In this document: piece by piece, positions 1-10,607 of the stretch
How the letters are laid out: each line of letters begins with the position of its first letter
How positions within the stretch are numbered: the stretch's first letter is position 1
Assembly: GCA_024114885.1 (NCBI GenBank)
Contig: CP099420.1
Coordinates: 1,860,001-1,924,000, forward strand
Source of the DNA: Septoria linicola
Taxonomy: Eukaryota > Ascomycota > Dothideomycetes > Mycosphaerellales > Mycosphaerellaceae
Length of the DNA stretch: 64,000 bases
Direction of reading: 5' to 3'
Made by a program: the position numbers and the translations under genes
Notes under the pieces: model-generated
The model's database searches: none
What the model was told of the DNA's origin: nothing
Seen by the model: the letters and a program-made list of their open reading frames with translations, nothing else

Positions 1-1263
1 GGTAGATTGCAAGAGATGCCTCCACCCGCTCCAGAGTCAACATATGGGCGTTTGAATGCGCCCGCCGATCCACCTTCGGGTCCTAAGAACGGCCCAGCGG
101 GCAGGAGCGGTCGTAACTTCACAGCGCCGCAGCCCGGTACACCGTCCGCACCATCACCTACCACTGCAAGGATGCCAGAACAGTCCGCGCCTCGCGGCCC
201 TTCTCGACAGTCAAGTGGGCCTACACAGCATACAGATCGCACATCTGCGCCAAATTCCGCCCCAAGCACTCCAGCGACTGAAAACGGTCCAACGGTACAT
301 CCCAGCAGACTGGCACACTTGGGTCAGCAGCCTTCGCCAATCCAGACAGCGTTTGCCCCTAACGGGCCGCGCAATGGGAGCTCAGGCTCACCCATGCCAG
401 CGGCACCACCGTCTGCACCCCGTGGACCTGGTCGTAATGGCTCGCTAGCCAGCACTCCAACCGGACCTGCGCCAGCGGCCAATGTGCCTCCCTCTGGACC
501 TGCAACCCCAGCAGAACGCCAGCACAAGAATCGGCAACGTGATCGTATCAATGCTACACTGACAGGCAGTGGCGGGCAGCAACAATCTGGTCAAGGTGTG
601 CAGTTCAGAGGCGCATCTTCGAGGCAATCAAGCATATCCGGTGCACCCCCAATGGGCACGGCAATGGCACCTCCGGCTGCGCCGTCGTCTGAGTCCTTCC
701 AAGCACGACCAGAACGTAGCGATGAGCGAAGCCATCGGCAGCGTGATGACGGACGTCCACCCAACAGCCGCCATTCTAGCCGTGAACGACCCCACAATGA
801 GTCTTCTTTTGGCCCAGGGTTCGCACCTCCGCCACCATCAAACGCAGTGGAGGAAAGAGGTAGACGAGATGGCCCACGTGATGGTCGGCAGACCCGCGAT
901 GAACGACTTCGTGACGGCCCTCGTGCTGATCCGCGGGGAGTCGATCGACAACAACAGCCACGTATGGAGGAATCTCACTCACGTCGCTCCTACGGCTCAG
1001 GCTCGTTCAACGGACCTCCTCAAGGACAGTACCAGAACGACCAGAGACAAGCTGGGAATGTACGCATGGTGCCAGCTGGTCCGCAGGCAGATATGAGAGC
1101 AGGGCCGCCTCGTCGGGAAGAAGACCGCAGAGAACAAGGCGGACGTGGTATGATGCGTGAAGATGGCGGCCCACAAGGGGGGCAAGACGCCAGGAAGAGG
1201 AGACACGAGGAGTCACAGCAAGGCTTTGATCCTTCGAAAAGACGCCGTAGTGGAAGACCATAG
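1..1263 (+). CDS. THO2: THO complex subunit 2 (Tho2), C-terminal part, cut by window edge
   Basis: The open frame enters from the left edge, so the gene starts outside the window; about 420 residues are visible. This part is a low-complexity tail rich in Pro, Ser, Gly and Arg. It contains a STYGRLNAP-like segment near its start and ends in a basic cluster (RKRRHEE...SKRRRSGRP). Fungal Tho2 proteins, the scaffold of the nuclear THO/TREX complex that couples transcription to mRNA export, carry just such a disordered basic nucleic-acid-binding tail. The folded Tho2 core lies outside the window, so the family call rests on the tail alone. Any RG-rich nuclear RNA-binding protein is an alternative. 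The gene is convergent with the permease, with 124 bp between the stops. Confidence 0.6.
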   Translation, partial: GRLQEMPPPAPESTYGRLNAPADPPSGPKNGPAGRSGRNFTAPQPGTPSAPSPTTARMPEQSAPRGPSRQSSGPTQHTDRTSAPNSAPSTPATENGPTVHPSRLAHLGQQPSPIQTAFAPNGPRNGSSGSPMPAAPPSAPRGPGRNGSLASTPTGPAPAANVPPSGPATPAERQHKNRQRDRINATLTGSGGQQQSGQGVQFRGASSRQSSISGAPPMGTAMAPPAAPSSESFQARPERSDERSHRQRDDGRPPNSRHSSRERPHNESSFGPGFAPPPPSNAVEERGRRDGPRDGRQTRDERLRDGPRADPRGVDRQQQPRMEESHSRRSYGSGSFNGPPQGQYQNDQRQAGNVRMVPAGPQADMRAGPPRREEDRREQGGRGMMREDGGPQGGQDARKRRHEESQQGFDPSKRRRSGRP

Positions 1264-1387
1264 TATGATCATTGAGGGAGAAGCCAGAAGATATTGAGAG
1301 GCATAAGGCCTGATTTCTTGTTACAGTACGCATGTGATGCATCAGCGACGGTTGGACTGTAGCATAAATAGAAGCGTTGTTCTTATC

Positions 1388-3135
1388 TCAGGCGATCCAG
1401 AACCAAATCCGCTCTAACCAATTTCTCGGTCGTCTCTCCGGCCACATGCCCCCCATAGCATCGATCTCTTCTTTCCCACTCATTAGATCCATCTCGCTCA
1501 ATTTTACCACACGCGTCCTTTTCACCAACTTGTACCCCAAGTACAAACCCAGAAATATCGGAATGTCAATATATGGCGGCACAAAGCTTTTTGCACTGAA
1601 CCTGCCCGGAAAGAATGCATCGTAATCACTGAACAGTGCAACAAGACTGCAAAAGCAGATCCCGAACCACGCGAGGTAGGGTTGGAATGGAGACTTCCAT
1701 GGCAGGCTATCTCGAGAAATTCCTTGATGTCGCAGTCCAGCATGGAACCGAATATACGTGATACAGATACTGCACCAGACGATCAGCGTCGACACTGCGG
1801 AAGTATTGCTGAACCAGAAAAAGACCTGAGCCGAGCTATTCGAGACGTTGAGGTACCCCAGCAAGCTGAGCAGAGCTGTTGCAGCAACGCATGCATATGG
1901 CACTCCGAACTTCTCGAAGCAGAAGATTTTGGGCGCTTTGCCGTCCAGTGCTGCGGCGTAGAGGACTCGTGTGCTGCTGTAGTAGAATGCGTTGCCAGCT
2001 GACCAGGCGGATGAGACGACTACGGCATTGAGAATGTGTGGTAGGACGGATATGCCGCCGTTGACGATGGCGATGACGAAAGGTGAGGACGCTGCGCCGG
2101 GGCTGCTGGAAGATATGGCGTTGAGGAGGCGAGGGTCTTGAGAAGAGACGCAGAGGTCGACGAGAAAGATGGCTAGGATGTAGAAGATGAGGATGCGCCA
2201 GAAGACGCGGCGGACGGCTTTGGGGATGTTGCGGCGCGCTGAGTAAGTGTGAGTTGAAGAGCGCGGTTGGTGTGATGAGGTCTGTTGCTTACGATCTTGG
2301 GTTTCTCCTGCTGCAATCACGCATAGCTCGCTGCCACCATATGCAAAGGTCGCTTGGATGAAGACTTTCCAGAAAGCGAGAAAGCGGCCGAGCGCACCGG
2401 GGCGCAAATATGTATTCATGGGACCAGGGTCATTCCTAAACCCGTTATTTCTGGCATTCTTGTTGTCAAAAAGCAGAGAGATACCTACTAATACCGAAAG
2501 CCAATGCGATCGCGATTCGGTGCACCACCGAGATCAATGATCAGCATCAACAGGATGAGCCCAACAATTGTCGTCAACTTGATCGCGCCAAACACAAATT
2601 CTGCCTCACCATACCAGTTGACCGGGAAACAATTGATCGCAATCATAGGTATCGTAAGCACAGTAATCCATACCGCGTTGCTCACTTCATTCGGCCAGAA
2701 TCCAATAGTGATCGCAGAGACTGTCGTTTCGATAGGCACGCCAATGGCTAATTGATAGTAGTAGTTCCAGCCGAGAACGAATCCCAAAGCTGAGTCTACG
2801 AATCGAGAAGCATAGATGGGCACGGCGCCAGGGATAGGTAGGTAAGTCGCCATCTCTCCCAAAGAGTATATGACGCAGAATAAGTTGAAGCCGGTGAATG
2901 CGTAAGCGAGGAAGGCAGAAAGAGGACCAGCGAGCGAGAGGACTTGGCCGGAGCCGACGAAAAGACCAGTGCCTATCGCGCCGGAGAGTGCGAGAAATTG
3001 GATGTGTCGGCTCTTCAGCTTGCGGTCTAAGGTTCCGACGGTATTGTTGAGGTGAACATTGTTGCTTTTCTCAAAGTCTGCATGTAGATCAGATGTGGCG
3101 GCGCCAGTCTTGCTGACGTGGATATCTTTCTCCAT
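1388..3135 (-). CDS. Amino-acid permease (APC/YAT family)
   Basis: Plasma-membrane amino-acid/H+ symporter of the fungal YAT type. The model is exon 3135-2495, intron 2494-2436, exon 2435-2293, intron 2292-2239, exon 2238-1388, giving 544 residues. The hallmark TM1 segment LSGAIGTGLFVGSG lies near residue 50, and GEMATYLPIPGA follows in TM3. FAYGGSELCVIAAGET spans the second splice region and continues into RRNIPKAVRRVFWR after splicing. About twelve hydrophobic segments are visible and both ends look complete. The first donor (GTATTA) is unusual. The join gives IGFR-NDPGPMNTY, a little shorter than the usual GFRYW..PGPM stretch, so that boundary could be slightly off, although total length stays in frame. 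Substrate cannot be told; the family covers general, basic and dicarboxylic amino-acid carriers. Confidence 0.9.
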
Positions 3136-3599
3136 TTGGTGCTCTACGCTATCGAGGCATCAGTGGCAGGTAATGGAAGACAGAAAGAGAGAAAGAGCAG
3201 AAATGATAGAAGTTGGGCACTAGAGATGCATTGAGACAAGGGTGGCCACCCGAGCTGCCAGATGTATCCATGCCACCTCCCACCTCCTCTTCTTTGAAAT
3301 GCAACGCTGGCAAAGATCGTCGCATCCTTTGGTTGCAAAGATGCTTGGCGTATCGGCGAGCTCTTTATGATAGACCTACCTGTCCTACATTGCACGAGCA
3401 GCTGGAAAGCCATTGCAATGCAAATTAGTCTACTCCACAATGATGATAGGATAGATGAAGGCGTCAGATCAAGCTAGTCAAAGCCGTTCAAGACATCCAA
3501 GGCTTTTGCTGCTTGGAGCAAGTCCTGGAATGACCCTGACTTCTGCGATGCATCTACACTTATCCTACATTGCTGCCATGCTGATGATCGATCGGTGGC
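3136..3599. other. Intergenic, permease promoter side
   Basis: 464 bp between the start of the permease and the stop of TRM6, both on the minus strand. It should hold the permease promoter and the TRM6 3' end. No coding frame, RNA gene or repeat is evident. Confidence 0.6.
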
Positions 3600-5486
3600 T
3601 CAAGCCGGAGTGGGTGCGGCTTCGGCAGCTTCGACCAGAGCATCCACGGGCGCTGCGCTCACACCCTGAGCTGGTGCAGCTGCGGCGGCTCCAGAAGACG
3701 CGTCTTCAGTCTGTGCGACTTTGCGCTTCTTGCCATAGAAGTTGCCTCTGGCGTCGACAACACCAGCAAGAGGAACAACTTTCCTGGCTATGAGAACGTA
3801 GCCTTCGGCGCCACCTCTGCTCGTCATGAGCGGGTGTGTTCTTCCAGGCAAGACTTGCCAGTCGCGCACTCGACTCGTCTGTATTGACGGTGCCAGAAGG
3901 AGTCGTGGATCCACTGGAAAATCTTCCGCATCTGGTAGCTCGTCTTTGGATATGTGCGCAATATACGCAGCTCTGCGCTCTTTCGAATACAGATCAATGA
4001 CTCTTACGAGAGGCTCGATCGTCGGACTGTACATCACGAGATGTCCACCGCCGCGAATGAGAGGCACGGTATGCTCGAGAATGCTCACTGGGTCCATGGG
4101 TGATGCGATCACCAATCCATCGAATTCACCGAGTCGCGTCTCGTCAACGATCGATCGACAGCGATCCCATCGCCGACGCTTCTTGAAATAGGTGCCGCGC
4201 TTGCCACTTTTCCAGGAAGCTAGCACGTCTTCGGACACACGTTCTGGCTCTGTGTAGAGCGGGTCTTCCTGAGGCTGTAGCAGCTGTAGCCACGACAGTG
4301 ACTTGAAGTGCGTATGTAGAGGATGCTCGACTTGATCAGCGGAGCCTGTAGGATTACTAGTATCGTAGCCGAAGTATTTCAGTGTCGATACATTAGGCTG
4401 TACCGCAGGGTGAACCAGAGTAATCGTGTTGGATGTTGCAGGAGGTGGGTAGTCTCGATGTAGCGGCTGCGTCTTGGTAGGGGCCGTGGCGGCAGCACTC
4501 TCTTCAACATTCTCTATCGACTCAGCACCAGCTTCTGACGGCAGCGCGACGGGCTGAGTACCATTTTTCTCGTCGGGTGAAGCATGGAGAATTCCCATGC
4601 GCTCGGCCAGCGCTGCCACCACCAAGCCTCCGGTATCTTCTGCCACCAGCCATCGGCCATATGCTTGACCGTTGTCTGTGCCGGCCGGGAGACCATCAAT
4701 CCCGCTGTAGTGTGCGTGACTCCAGGCTGTGATCAAGCCCAACGACTCTTGCCGCAAATCCATAATCCGAGGCGGCTCTTTCTCTGTAATGTAGTCGATC
4801 AAGCCTCCAAAGTCCATTGGAAGTGCTGTGAATCGCTTCAGGTATTTTTTGTGCTTCCGTAGCATGTACTTGGCTTTCGAAAAGACAGTCTTCTCGTCCA
4901 ACCCAGTGTGGCTGGCCAGAATCTTCTCGATGACTTCCTTGCTGCCGGCCGACTTCTTGAGCTCCTCGATCTCGGCATGCGACAGCGTTTGCCGCGTGGC
5001 ATCGTCAATGGTCAATCGATTGTTCTTCGTCAGTATCGAGCCATCCTCGCCCAGCAATTCGTAGCCATTTGGCAGGCTACTCGACGCACCATTGGGCGTG
5101 CCTGGCTCTGGCTCTGCTCTCGACTCTGCCGGCGTCGCGTCATCCAATCCCGCCTCTGTATTCAGTTCTGCCTGCGGCACAATGCGTAGTCTCGAATACG
5201 CTTCACCCTCTCGTTTCTCCAGAATCTCGTAGGTGTGGTGGTATGGGCGGCCGAGCAGGAGATTGGCTGGAAAAGAGCCGAGCTTGCCAACTTCGATGAT
5301 CCTGCGCCATTCTCAGTATCGTGTATGGCAGACAGGACTCGTCGAATTGCTGGACTGATGCTGTAAATGAATATCTGGAAGCATGACCTACGTGTTAACT
5401 TTGATTTCAATCAGTCGCAGCATCTCATTCGGCAGGCGCAGAAACAGATACGTGTTGGGCCGAATGCTCGAATGTGTCGACGCCAT
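3600..5486 (-). CDS. TRM6: tRNA (adenine-58-N1)-methyltransferase non-catalytic subunit TRM6/Gcd10
   Basis: Non-catalytic, tRNA-binding partner of Trm61 in the nuclear enzyme that makes m1A58 in tRNA, including initiator tRNA-Met. The model is exon 5486-5392, intron 5391-5302 (90 nt), exon 5301-3600, giving 598 residues. Exon 1 encodes MASTHSSIRPNTYLFLRLP, and splicing restores VNTIIEVGKLGSFPANLLLG followed by a GRPYHHTYEI stretch, all typical of Gcd10. Further on is the family segment KYMLRKHKKYLKRFTALPMD. The C-terminal half resembles the Rossmann-like domain with a degenerate SAM site. The last 40 residues are Ala-rich and low complexity. The start is fixed by the exon-1 ATG at 5486. The gene diverges from mitochondrial TrpRS. 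Confidence 0.93.
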
Positions 5487-5700
5487 GTTGGCGACCGTGA
5501 CGCACGAATATGCCGTGTTTCGGGCTAGCAGATGTCGTGCAAAAGAAGATGCGACTGGAAATTCGAGAATGTGGCAGTCTGCCTGCCTGCAATCAACAAA
5601 AACCTTCTCTCACTCTCCGAAGCTTGCTGGTCTGCCGAAACCGCCGACGCCAACGGGAGCTTCACTTCCATCGCAGCTCTGGAACAGCCATCGAGTATTC
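5487..5700. promoter_or_regulatory. Shared divergent promoter of TRM6 and mitochondrial TrpRS
   Basis: Only 214 bp separate the two start codons (TRM6 leftward, TrpRS rightward), so both promoters and 5' UTRs must lie here or overlap the genes. Pairing a tRNA-modification subunit with a tRNA synthetase would allow co-expression. No clear TATA box was seen. Confidence 0.55.
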
Positions 5701-6846
5701 ATGTCCTCGGTATTGAGGTCCTATCGTGGTGTCACCAAATGCCAAATTGGTGTACATGCCCGTTTTAGCGTAGAGAAGAATGTCGTGAGAAGCTTTTGGT
5801 CGTCAAGCTCGTCAGACGAAACTGCACGCAAGGTCATCTTCTCCGGCATTCAGCCAACAGGCGTGCCACATTTGGGCAATTACTTAGGCGCTCTGCGACA
5901 ATGGGTCAGACTCCAAGATGAAGCTGAAGACTCGACGACTTTGATTTACTCCTTGGTGGATTTGCATGCCATCACAATACGCCAAGATCCAGCGCAGCTA
6001 CGCCAATGGAAGAAGGAATCGCTGGCGATGCTGCTCGCTATTGGGCTGGATCCTGACCGTAGCACCATCTTTCATCAAAGCGACATTTCAGCGCATTCAG
6101 AACTCATGTGGATCCTTTCTTGCCAGGCTTCAACGGGATACCTCAGCCGTATGACACAATGGAAGGACAAGACCTCGAATGAAAAGGACGGCAACGAAAG
6201 ACTCAAGCTGGGCTTGTTTTCTTACCCAGTCCTGCAAGCTGCAGATGTGCTCGTTCATCGCACAACGCATGTACCGGTAGGACATGATCAAGCTCAACAT
6301 CTCGAGTTCGCAAGAGAGGTTGCACTGGGCTTTAATCACCAGTACGGAGACAACATACTCACGCCGCCAGAAACGCTGATCAGTCCAGCGAAGAGAGTCA
6401 TGTCGTTGACAGAGCCCGCGTCCAAGATGTCGAAGTCGCATCCTAATCCAAAGTCGCGAATCCTACTTACAGACTCTGAAGAGACGATCAAACAGAAGCT
6501 GAAATCGGCTGTTACCGACTCTTTGTCAGGTATCAGCTACAACCCGCAAGTCAGACCTGGCGTCAGTAATCTAGTGGATCTCATCTACTACGCCTCTGGC
6601 TACGACACCACATCAGCAGGAAGCCAGGAAGATCTAGCAAAGGAAATGGAGCACTTGAGCTTGCGTGCCGTTAAGGATCGAGCTGCCGATGTTGTGAATG
6701 ATCTGATCGAGCCGATTCGCGAGCGGTATGCAGAGATTATCGACAGTGAGGATCTGGAAGAAATCGCAGAAGCTGGTGCCGAGGAAGCTCGAGAGAGTGC
6801 CAATTCAACTATGGATGATGTTCGACGCGCTGTTGGATTTCGATAG
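5701..6846 (+). CDS. MSW1: Mitochondrial tryptophan--tRNA ligase
   Basis: Class I aminoacyl-tRNA synthetase that charges mitochondrial tRNA-Trp. It is intronless with 381 residues from the ATG at 5701; the open frame upstream of that ATG is not family-like. The first ~45 residues are rich in Ser, Arg and Val with little acid, as expected of a mitochondrial presequence. The catalytic domain begins at VIFSGIQPTGVPHLGNYLGA, where PHLGN is the HIGH motif. The second signature, KMSKSHPNPKSR, lies near residue 240. Length matches organellar/bacterial TrpRS and not the cytosolic enzyme. It shares a short divergent promoter with TRM6. Confidence 0.93.
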   Translation: MSSVLRSYRGVTKCQIGVHARFSVEKNVVRSFWSSSSSDETARKVIFSGIQPTGVPHLGNYLGALRQWVRLQDEAEDSTTLIYSLVDLHAITIRQDPAQLRQWKKESLAMLLAIGLDPDRSTIFHQSDISAHSELMWILSCQASTGYLSRMTQWKDKTSNEKDGNERLKLGLFSYPVLQAADVLVHRTTHVPVGHDQAQHLEFAREVALGFNHQYGDNILTPPETLISPAKRVMSLTEPASKMSKSHPNPKSRILLTDSEETIKQKLKSAVTDSLSGISYNPQVRPGVSNLVDLIYYASGYDTTSAGSQEDLAKEMEHLSLRAVKDRAADVVNDLIEPIRERYAEIIDSEDLEEIAEAGAEEARESANSTMDDVRRAVGFR

Positions 6847-7150
6847 TTACGCTTGCAGGAATTGCTGCAGCGCCTCCCTCTGATTGCCAGAAGCACGACT
6901 ACACTTGGAGATAGTTCATGCTAGACGGTATTGTAGAAGTGTTGCGAAAGTGAAATCCTGTCAAACGACGTGCATCTTGCGCAGTTGGAAGCGACGCTGT
7001 TCATGCAGGAGCTGTTTGCATGCAGTTCTTGCTTCACTTGTCCGAGATAAGCCGCGAGCAAACGCAAGCGTTTGGCAGCTTCCTCAAGAAAGTCCACTAT
7101 TCTGAAGGTTCCTGCTTTTCCAACTGAGCTTCAACAACACAACACTGGAG
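6847..7150. other. Intergenic, promoter side of F-box gene
   Basis: 304 bp between TrpRS stop and the next start. No coding or repeat structure was seen; it presumably holds the TrpRS 3' UTR and the promoter of the following gene. Confidence 0.5.
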
Positions 7151-8371
7151 ATGGACCCACCACCAGCTCTCATCATAGACAAAGCCTTGCAAGCCGTCGC
7201 AGCACTCAGTCTTGACGCTCAGGCTTCTCGGACCCCATCTCTCGGCACTTCGAAAGCGATCGACACCACTGCCACCATGTCCACAACCACTCGCTTTGGC
7301 CAGCTTGCGGCAGAGCTACACATTGCCATTGCACAGCGCTGTAACGGAGAACAGCTGCTCGCTCTTCGTCAAGTCTGTCGCAATCTTGCTAAAGACACGA
7401 CCGATGTGTTTGCACGGCACTTCTTCACCTACGTCTCCTGCGACATCGACGGAGAGTCGCTACAACGCCTTTGCGACCTCTCTGCTGTCGGATACCTAGC
7501 ACGGCATATTCGTACCCTTAGTCTGAGTGTCAGAGGTGTTGCAGACTTCGTGTACCATGCTTCGGAAGTAGTTCTGCTTGCTCAGTCAATGAAAGCTTTG
7601 ACCAAGCTTGGAGCGGCGAAAGAGTTGCATGTGGAGGCATGCCCGTGGTTGACGAGACGTGCGATGAAGACTTTGGCGCCTCCTCCCACGGACCTGACGT
7701 TCAACATTGATATTGTCCATGAGGCCATGATCAGCTCCTCATTCGTCCCGAGCAAGTTCCGATATGAGTCGCCAATGCCACTGGACTTGCCACAGTCATC
7801 GCTCAATCCACAAGCAGTAGACCAGCTGTGCCAAATTTGGGCTCATCTCGAGCACGTGCAATTCTCCATCGATAGTGGCGACTGGGCCACAGCACCAAAC
7901 TTTCCTAAGCTTCTTCAGAGCGCGACGAAACTGCGGACCCTTGGAATCTTTGGCTACAACAGCCGCGGAGCTCTGGACATATTCTCCTGGCTCAGAACAT
8001 CAACCCTTCGATCGCTCTCGCTCAGTCAGGACACCTTGTGCTCACAAGAGCTTTGCGATATCCTCACTCGCTTCGCAAGCTCGCTGAAGAGACTGGAGCT
8101 CGTGTGCATCGACCTCGTGGAAGAGAATGGCTGGCTTAAGGTTCTGGAACACATCAGAGATCACATGCATCTGGACCACCTTTCAGTACGGAGCGTGAAG
8201 AGCGGATTGGACGATGTGCTCATGCACTTCGGCATTGCTTTCAGGACTGAGTTCACGATTCAGGGCAGGCCACTTGAGATGCGTGTTCAACTCGACGCGC
8301 TGCTGGAGCAACCTCGCTTCGGCGATGAGGACCATGCCACGATCACCACCGATGACCGGTTCAATTTTTGA
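7151..8371 (+). CDS. F-box domain protein
   Basis: Intronless, 406 residues. After a ~50-residue Ser/Thr/Ala-rich leader comes LAAELHIAIAQRCNGEQLLA followed by LRQVCRNLAKD (about residues 55-85), the Leu-Pro-x-Glu-like start and leucine-rich helices of a fungal F-box. The rest has regularly spaced Leu-rich segments (for example HIRTLSLSVRG and SLKRLELVCIDLV) that resemble degenerate leucine-rich repeats without a strict consensus. F-box proteins link Skp1-Cul1 ubiquitin ligases to substrates, and the C-terminal part would be the substrate-binding region. The substrate is unknown. An in-frame Met about 43 residues downstream (MSTTTRFGQ) is an alternative start that keeps the whole F-box. Confidence 0.75.
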   Translation: MDPPPALIIDKALQAVAALSLDAQASRTPSLGTSKAIDTTATMSTTTRFGQLAAELHIAIAQRCNGEQLLALRQVCRNLAKDTTDVFARHFFTYVSCDIDGESLQRLCDLSAVGYLARHIRTLSLSVRGVADFVYHASEVVLLAQSMKALTKLGAAKELHVEACPWLTRRAMKTLAPPPTDLTFNIDIVHEAMISSSFVPSKFRYESPMPLDLPQSSLNPQAVDQLCQIWAHLEHVQFSIDSGDWATAPNFPKLLQSATKLRTLGIFGYNSRGALDIFSWLRTSTLRSLSLSQDTLCSQELCDILTRFASSLKRLELVCIDLVEENGWLKVLEHIRDHMHLDHLSVRSVKSGLDDVLMHFGIAFRTEFTIQGRPLEMRVQLDALLEQPRFGDEDHATITTDDRFNF

Positions 8372-8760
8372 GTTGCTTTCAGTATGGCCCCCTTGCTGGC
8401 AGCGTTACTTCTGTGTGGCAATCACAAGTTCCTGTTGCAAGAGGAGTAACAGGCGCAGAAAGAGGCCAGCGCCAGGTATCGATCCCGACGCTTGCTCTTG
8501 ACTGGACTATGAAATGAGCTAGTAGCGTATAGTCGACGTGCTACCTCTAGCACGACCAAGAGTAGTAAGGTAGCAAGGCTGAAGTCCAGCTCAAAATAAA
8601 GCTTTGCTTCCAAAATTGTAACCTTTGAACACGAACCACAGTATCTTAACCACAGCTAGATTTACAAATACCACAGCAGACTTTTGACAAGCTTACAGAC
8701 ACAATATACACACAAGCTCAGCAGTTCCCGATCGCCATTGCCTGCGATTTAAGGTACACT
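8372..8760. other. Intergenic
   Basis: 389 bp with no supported gene. A 6-bp inverted repeat with a 4-nt loop sits at 8538-8553 but is too short to interpret. Confidence 0.5.
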
Positions 8761-9187
8761 ATGGCCCCAATCCAATCTGCCACGTTCTTCGTCTCGGACA
8801 CCATTCTCTGGATTGGCACGCTGGTCTCTGCCATCCTCGGCTTCGTCGTTGTCACTTTACTCACAACACTTCTCCTGTACGGCACCATCTCACTTTTCGA
8901 CGCAAGTGCAGAGGGCGCTGAAGATCGCGCATGCGCTGCATTTGTCGGGTCTGTCTTCCACACATTTGCTTGTGGCTTGGCCGGTCTCAATATTGCAACG
9001 TTTTCAGATACCCACTGGGCTTTGCTTGTGCTGAAGTGTCTTTCAGTAGGCATTGGGACTTTCGGTAAGTGTTCGATCAATCACGCCCTAGTCACAAAAT
9101 TAGTATCCATGCTTACTCGTAGCAGAGTGTCTGGCAATCTTGGCGTGGCTGGTCACACTGCCCTGCCGGAGAGCAAGCACCTTTTGA
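8761..9187 (+). CDS. Small multi-pass membrane protein of unknown function
   Basis: The model is exon 8761-9064, intron 9065-9122 (GTAAGT...CGTAG), exon 9123-9187, giving 122 residues in frame. Three to four hydrophobic segments are visible: TLVSAILGFVVVTLLTTLLL near residue 20, a weaker one around AAFVGSVFHTFACGLAGL, one around LLVLKCLSVGIG, and AECLAILAWLVTLPC, which runs across the splice. The protein ends CRRASTF. The intron is supported because it joins two hydrophobic stretches and gives an immediate, sensible stop. I do not recognise the family. It is convergent with the SDR gene. Confidence 0.6.
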
Positions 9188-9404
9188 TGCGGAACAGATG
9201 GTGAGTCTGTGTGGCCACAACGGCCTTGTGTCGACCTCGAGGCCACTTGACGAACCAAGTATCTGGTGACAAGTGGGATGCGACTGGGGCCGACCCATCG
9301 AGTCCTGCTATAGCATTAGGCTGTGTCCATGGACGACATATTCGAGAAGCGTACTATCGTCAAGACCTTCAACTAAGTTTATCGGATCCTGAGGCGTCGG
9401 GGGT

Positions 9405-10607
9405 TCATGGTTCTGATACGGCCCACAATTCCTCATCTTCATCCTTGACCTCTCCACCATCTTCAGCTACATCCATAGCATCCTCGTCCTTGTCCTCGGG
9501 CTTCTCATCATCTTTCCCATCTCCTTTTCCTTTCCCCTCGTCCTCCGGACCAGGAAAATGCAAATGCTTCCAATCTTCAATCTCCTCAATCACACTTCTC
9601 AGCCGATCTCTCACGCTCTCGACCGCGTAAGTGCCTAGGACTAATCGCAAGGGAGGATACTTGCAATGCCCTAGTTGCCACACCAGTTCTGCTGATTTGA
9701 CAGCACTAGTAGGCTGCCGGTCTGAGAGCCATTGCACAATTCTACGCGCGTGGCCCGCCGGTGCAGTTGGAGTATTGTACGGCGCAGAAGGAGGTTTGAC
9801 CAAGAAGTGGCCGTATTTCTTGATAGCAAAAGACTCATCGGCAGCTTTGTCATCAAGCCCTGTTGGCTCATCTATTCGCATGTGGCCGGGTTCGACCAAG
9901 CTTGCTCTGATGCCGAATGCATCGATTTCGTATAACATGCTCTCGATCAGGCCCTCGGTAGCGTACTTCGTCGCGCAATATGGTCCTAGCCCTGGCACGC
10001 CGAGAGCTCCGGAAGTGGACGAAAATATGATATACCGGCCGGCATTCTCATCATCTTGCTGTCGTCGAGTGGCTTGTGCGCGAAGATGAGGCAGCGAGAG
10101 CTGTATAATGTTCAGAGTGCCGAGAAAGTTCGTCTCGAACTGTGAGCGCAAATCGCTATCGTCCTGGTCTTCGCATGCGCCAATTACGCCGTAACCTGTG
10201 CAGCTGTATATCACGCATCAGAGCAGTATCGCCACACGGACTATGATGGAGGCTCACTTTACAATCACATCGATCCTACTCCAGCGATCTATGCTCTTTC
10301 GTATGACCTCCTCGACTGTAGATCTCACGCGCACGTCGCACAGCAGACCAAAACAGCGCTCGTGCCAGCCTTGCATTTGCTGCATGCTATTCTCCATCGT
10401 CCGCCCCACGGCCGTGACATTATCGCCATGGCTCAGTGCGCTCTTCACCAGGCTCCTCCCAATGTGTCCCGTCGCACCAAAAATCAGCCAGACCTTTTGT
10501 GTTGCCGGGTTCGAGTCGCTGGGCGGGTCGGTGGTGGCGGGTAGACGCAGTTTGGGATTGTTGGCGAGGACTGAAGATCGCGCATTATGTGGTGAGCTCG
10601 AGGCCAT
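9405..10607 (-). CDS. Short-chain dehydrogenase/reductase with acidic C-terminal tail
   Basis: NAD(P)-dependent oxidoreductase of the classical SDR superfamily, substrate unknown. The model is exon 10607-10258, intron 10257-10204 (GTGAGC...ATACAG), exon 10203-9405, giving 382 residues. The nucleotide-binding GATGHIG is at residues 44-50. Splicing produces VIVNCTGYGVIG, the NxxG(Y)G segment, and catalytic YCATK gives Tyr192 and Lys196, with upstream Ser in FSSTSGALG. The Gly motif is GxxGxxG, closer to the atypical/extended type than to classical TGxxxGxG. About 45 C-terminal residues are almost all Asp, Glu, Lys and Gly (GKGKGDGKDDEKPEDKDED), an unusual charged tail for an SDR that suggests an interaction or localisation role. 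Confidence 0.85.

Noticed and set aside
8538..8553. Small hairpin GTGCTA-CCTC-TAGCAC
   Set aside because: Six-base stems occur by chance; not a convincing terminator or RNA element in a fungal nuclear gene.
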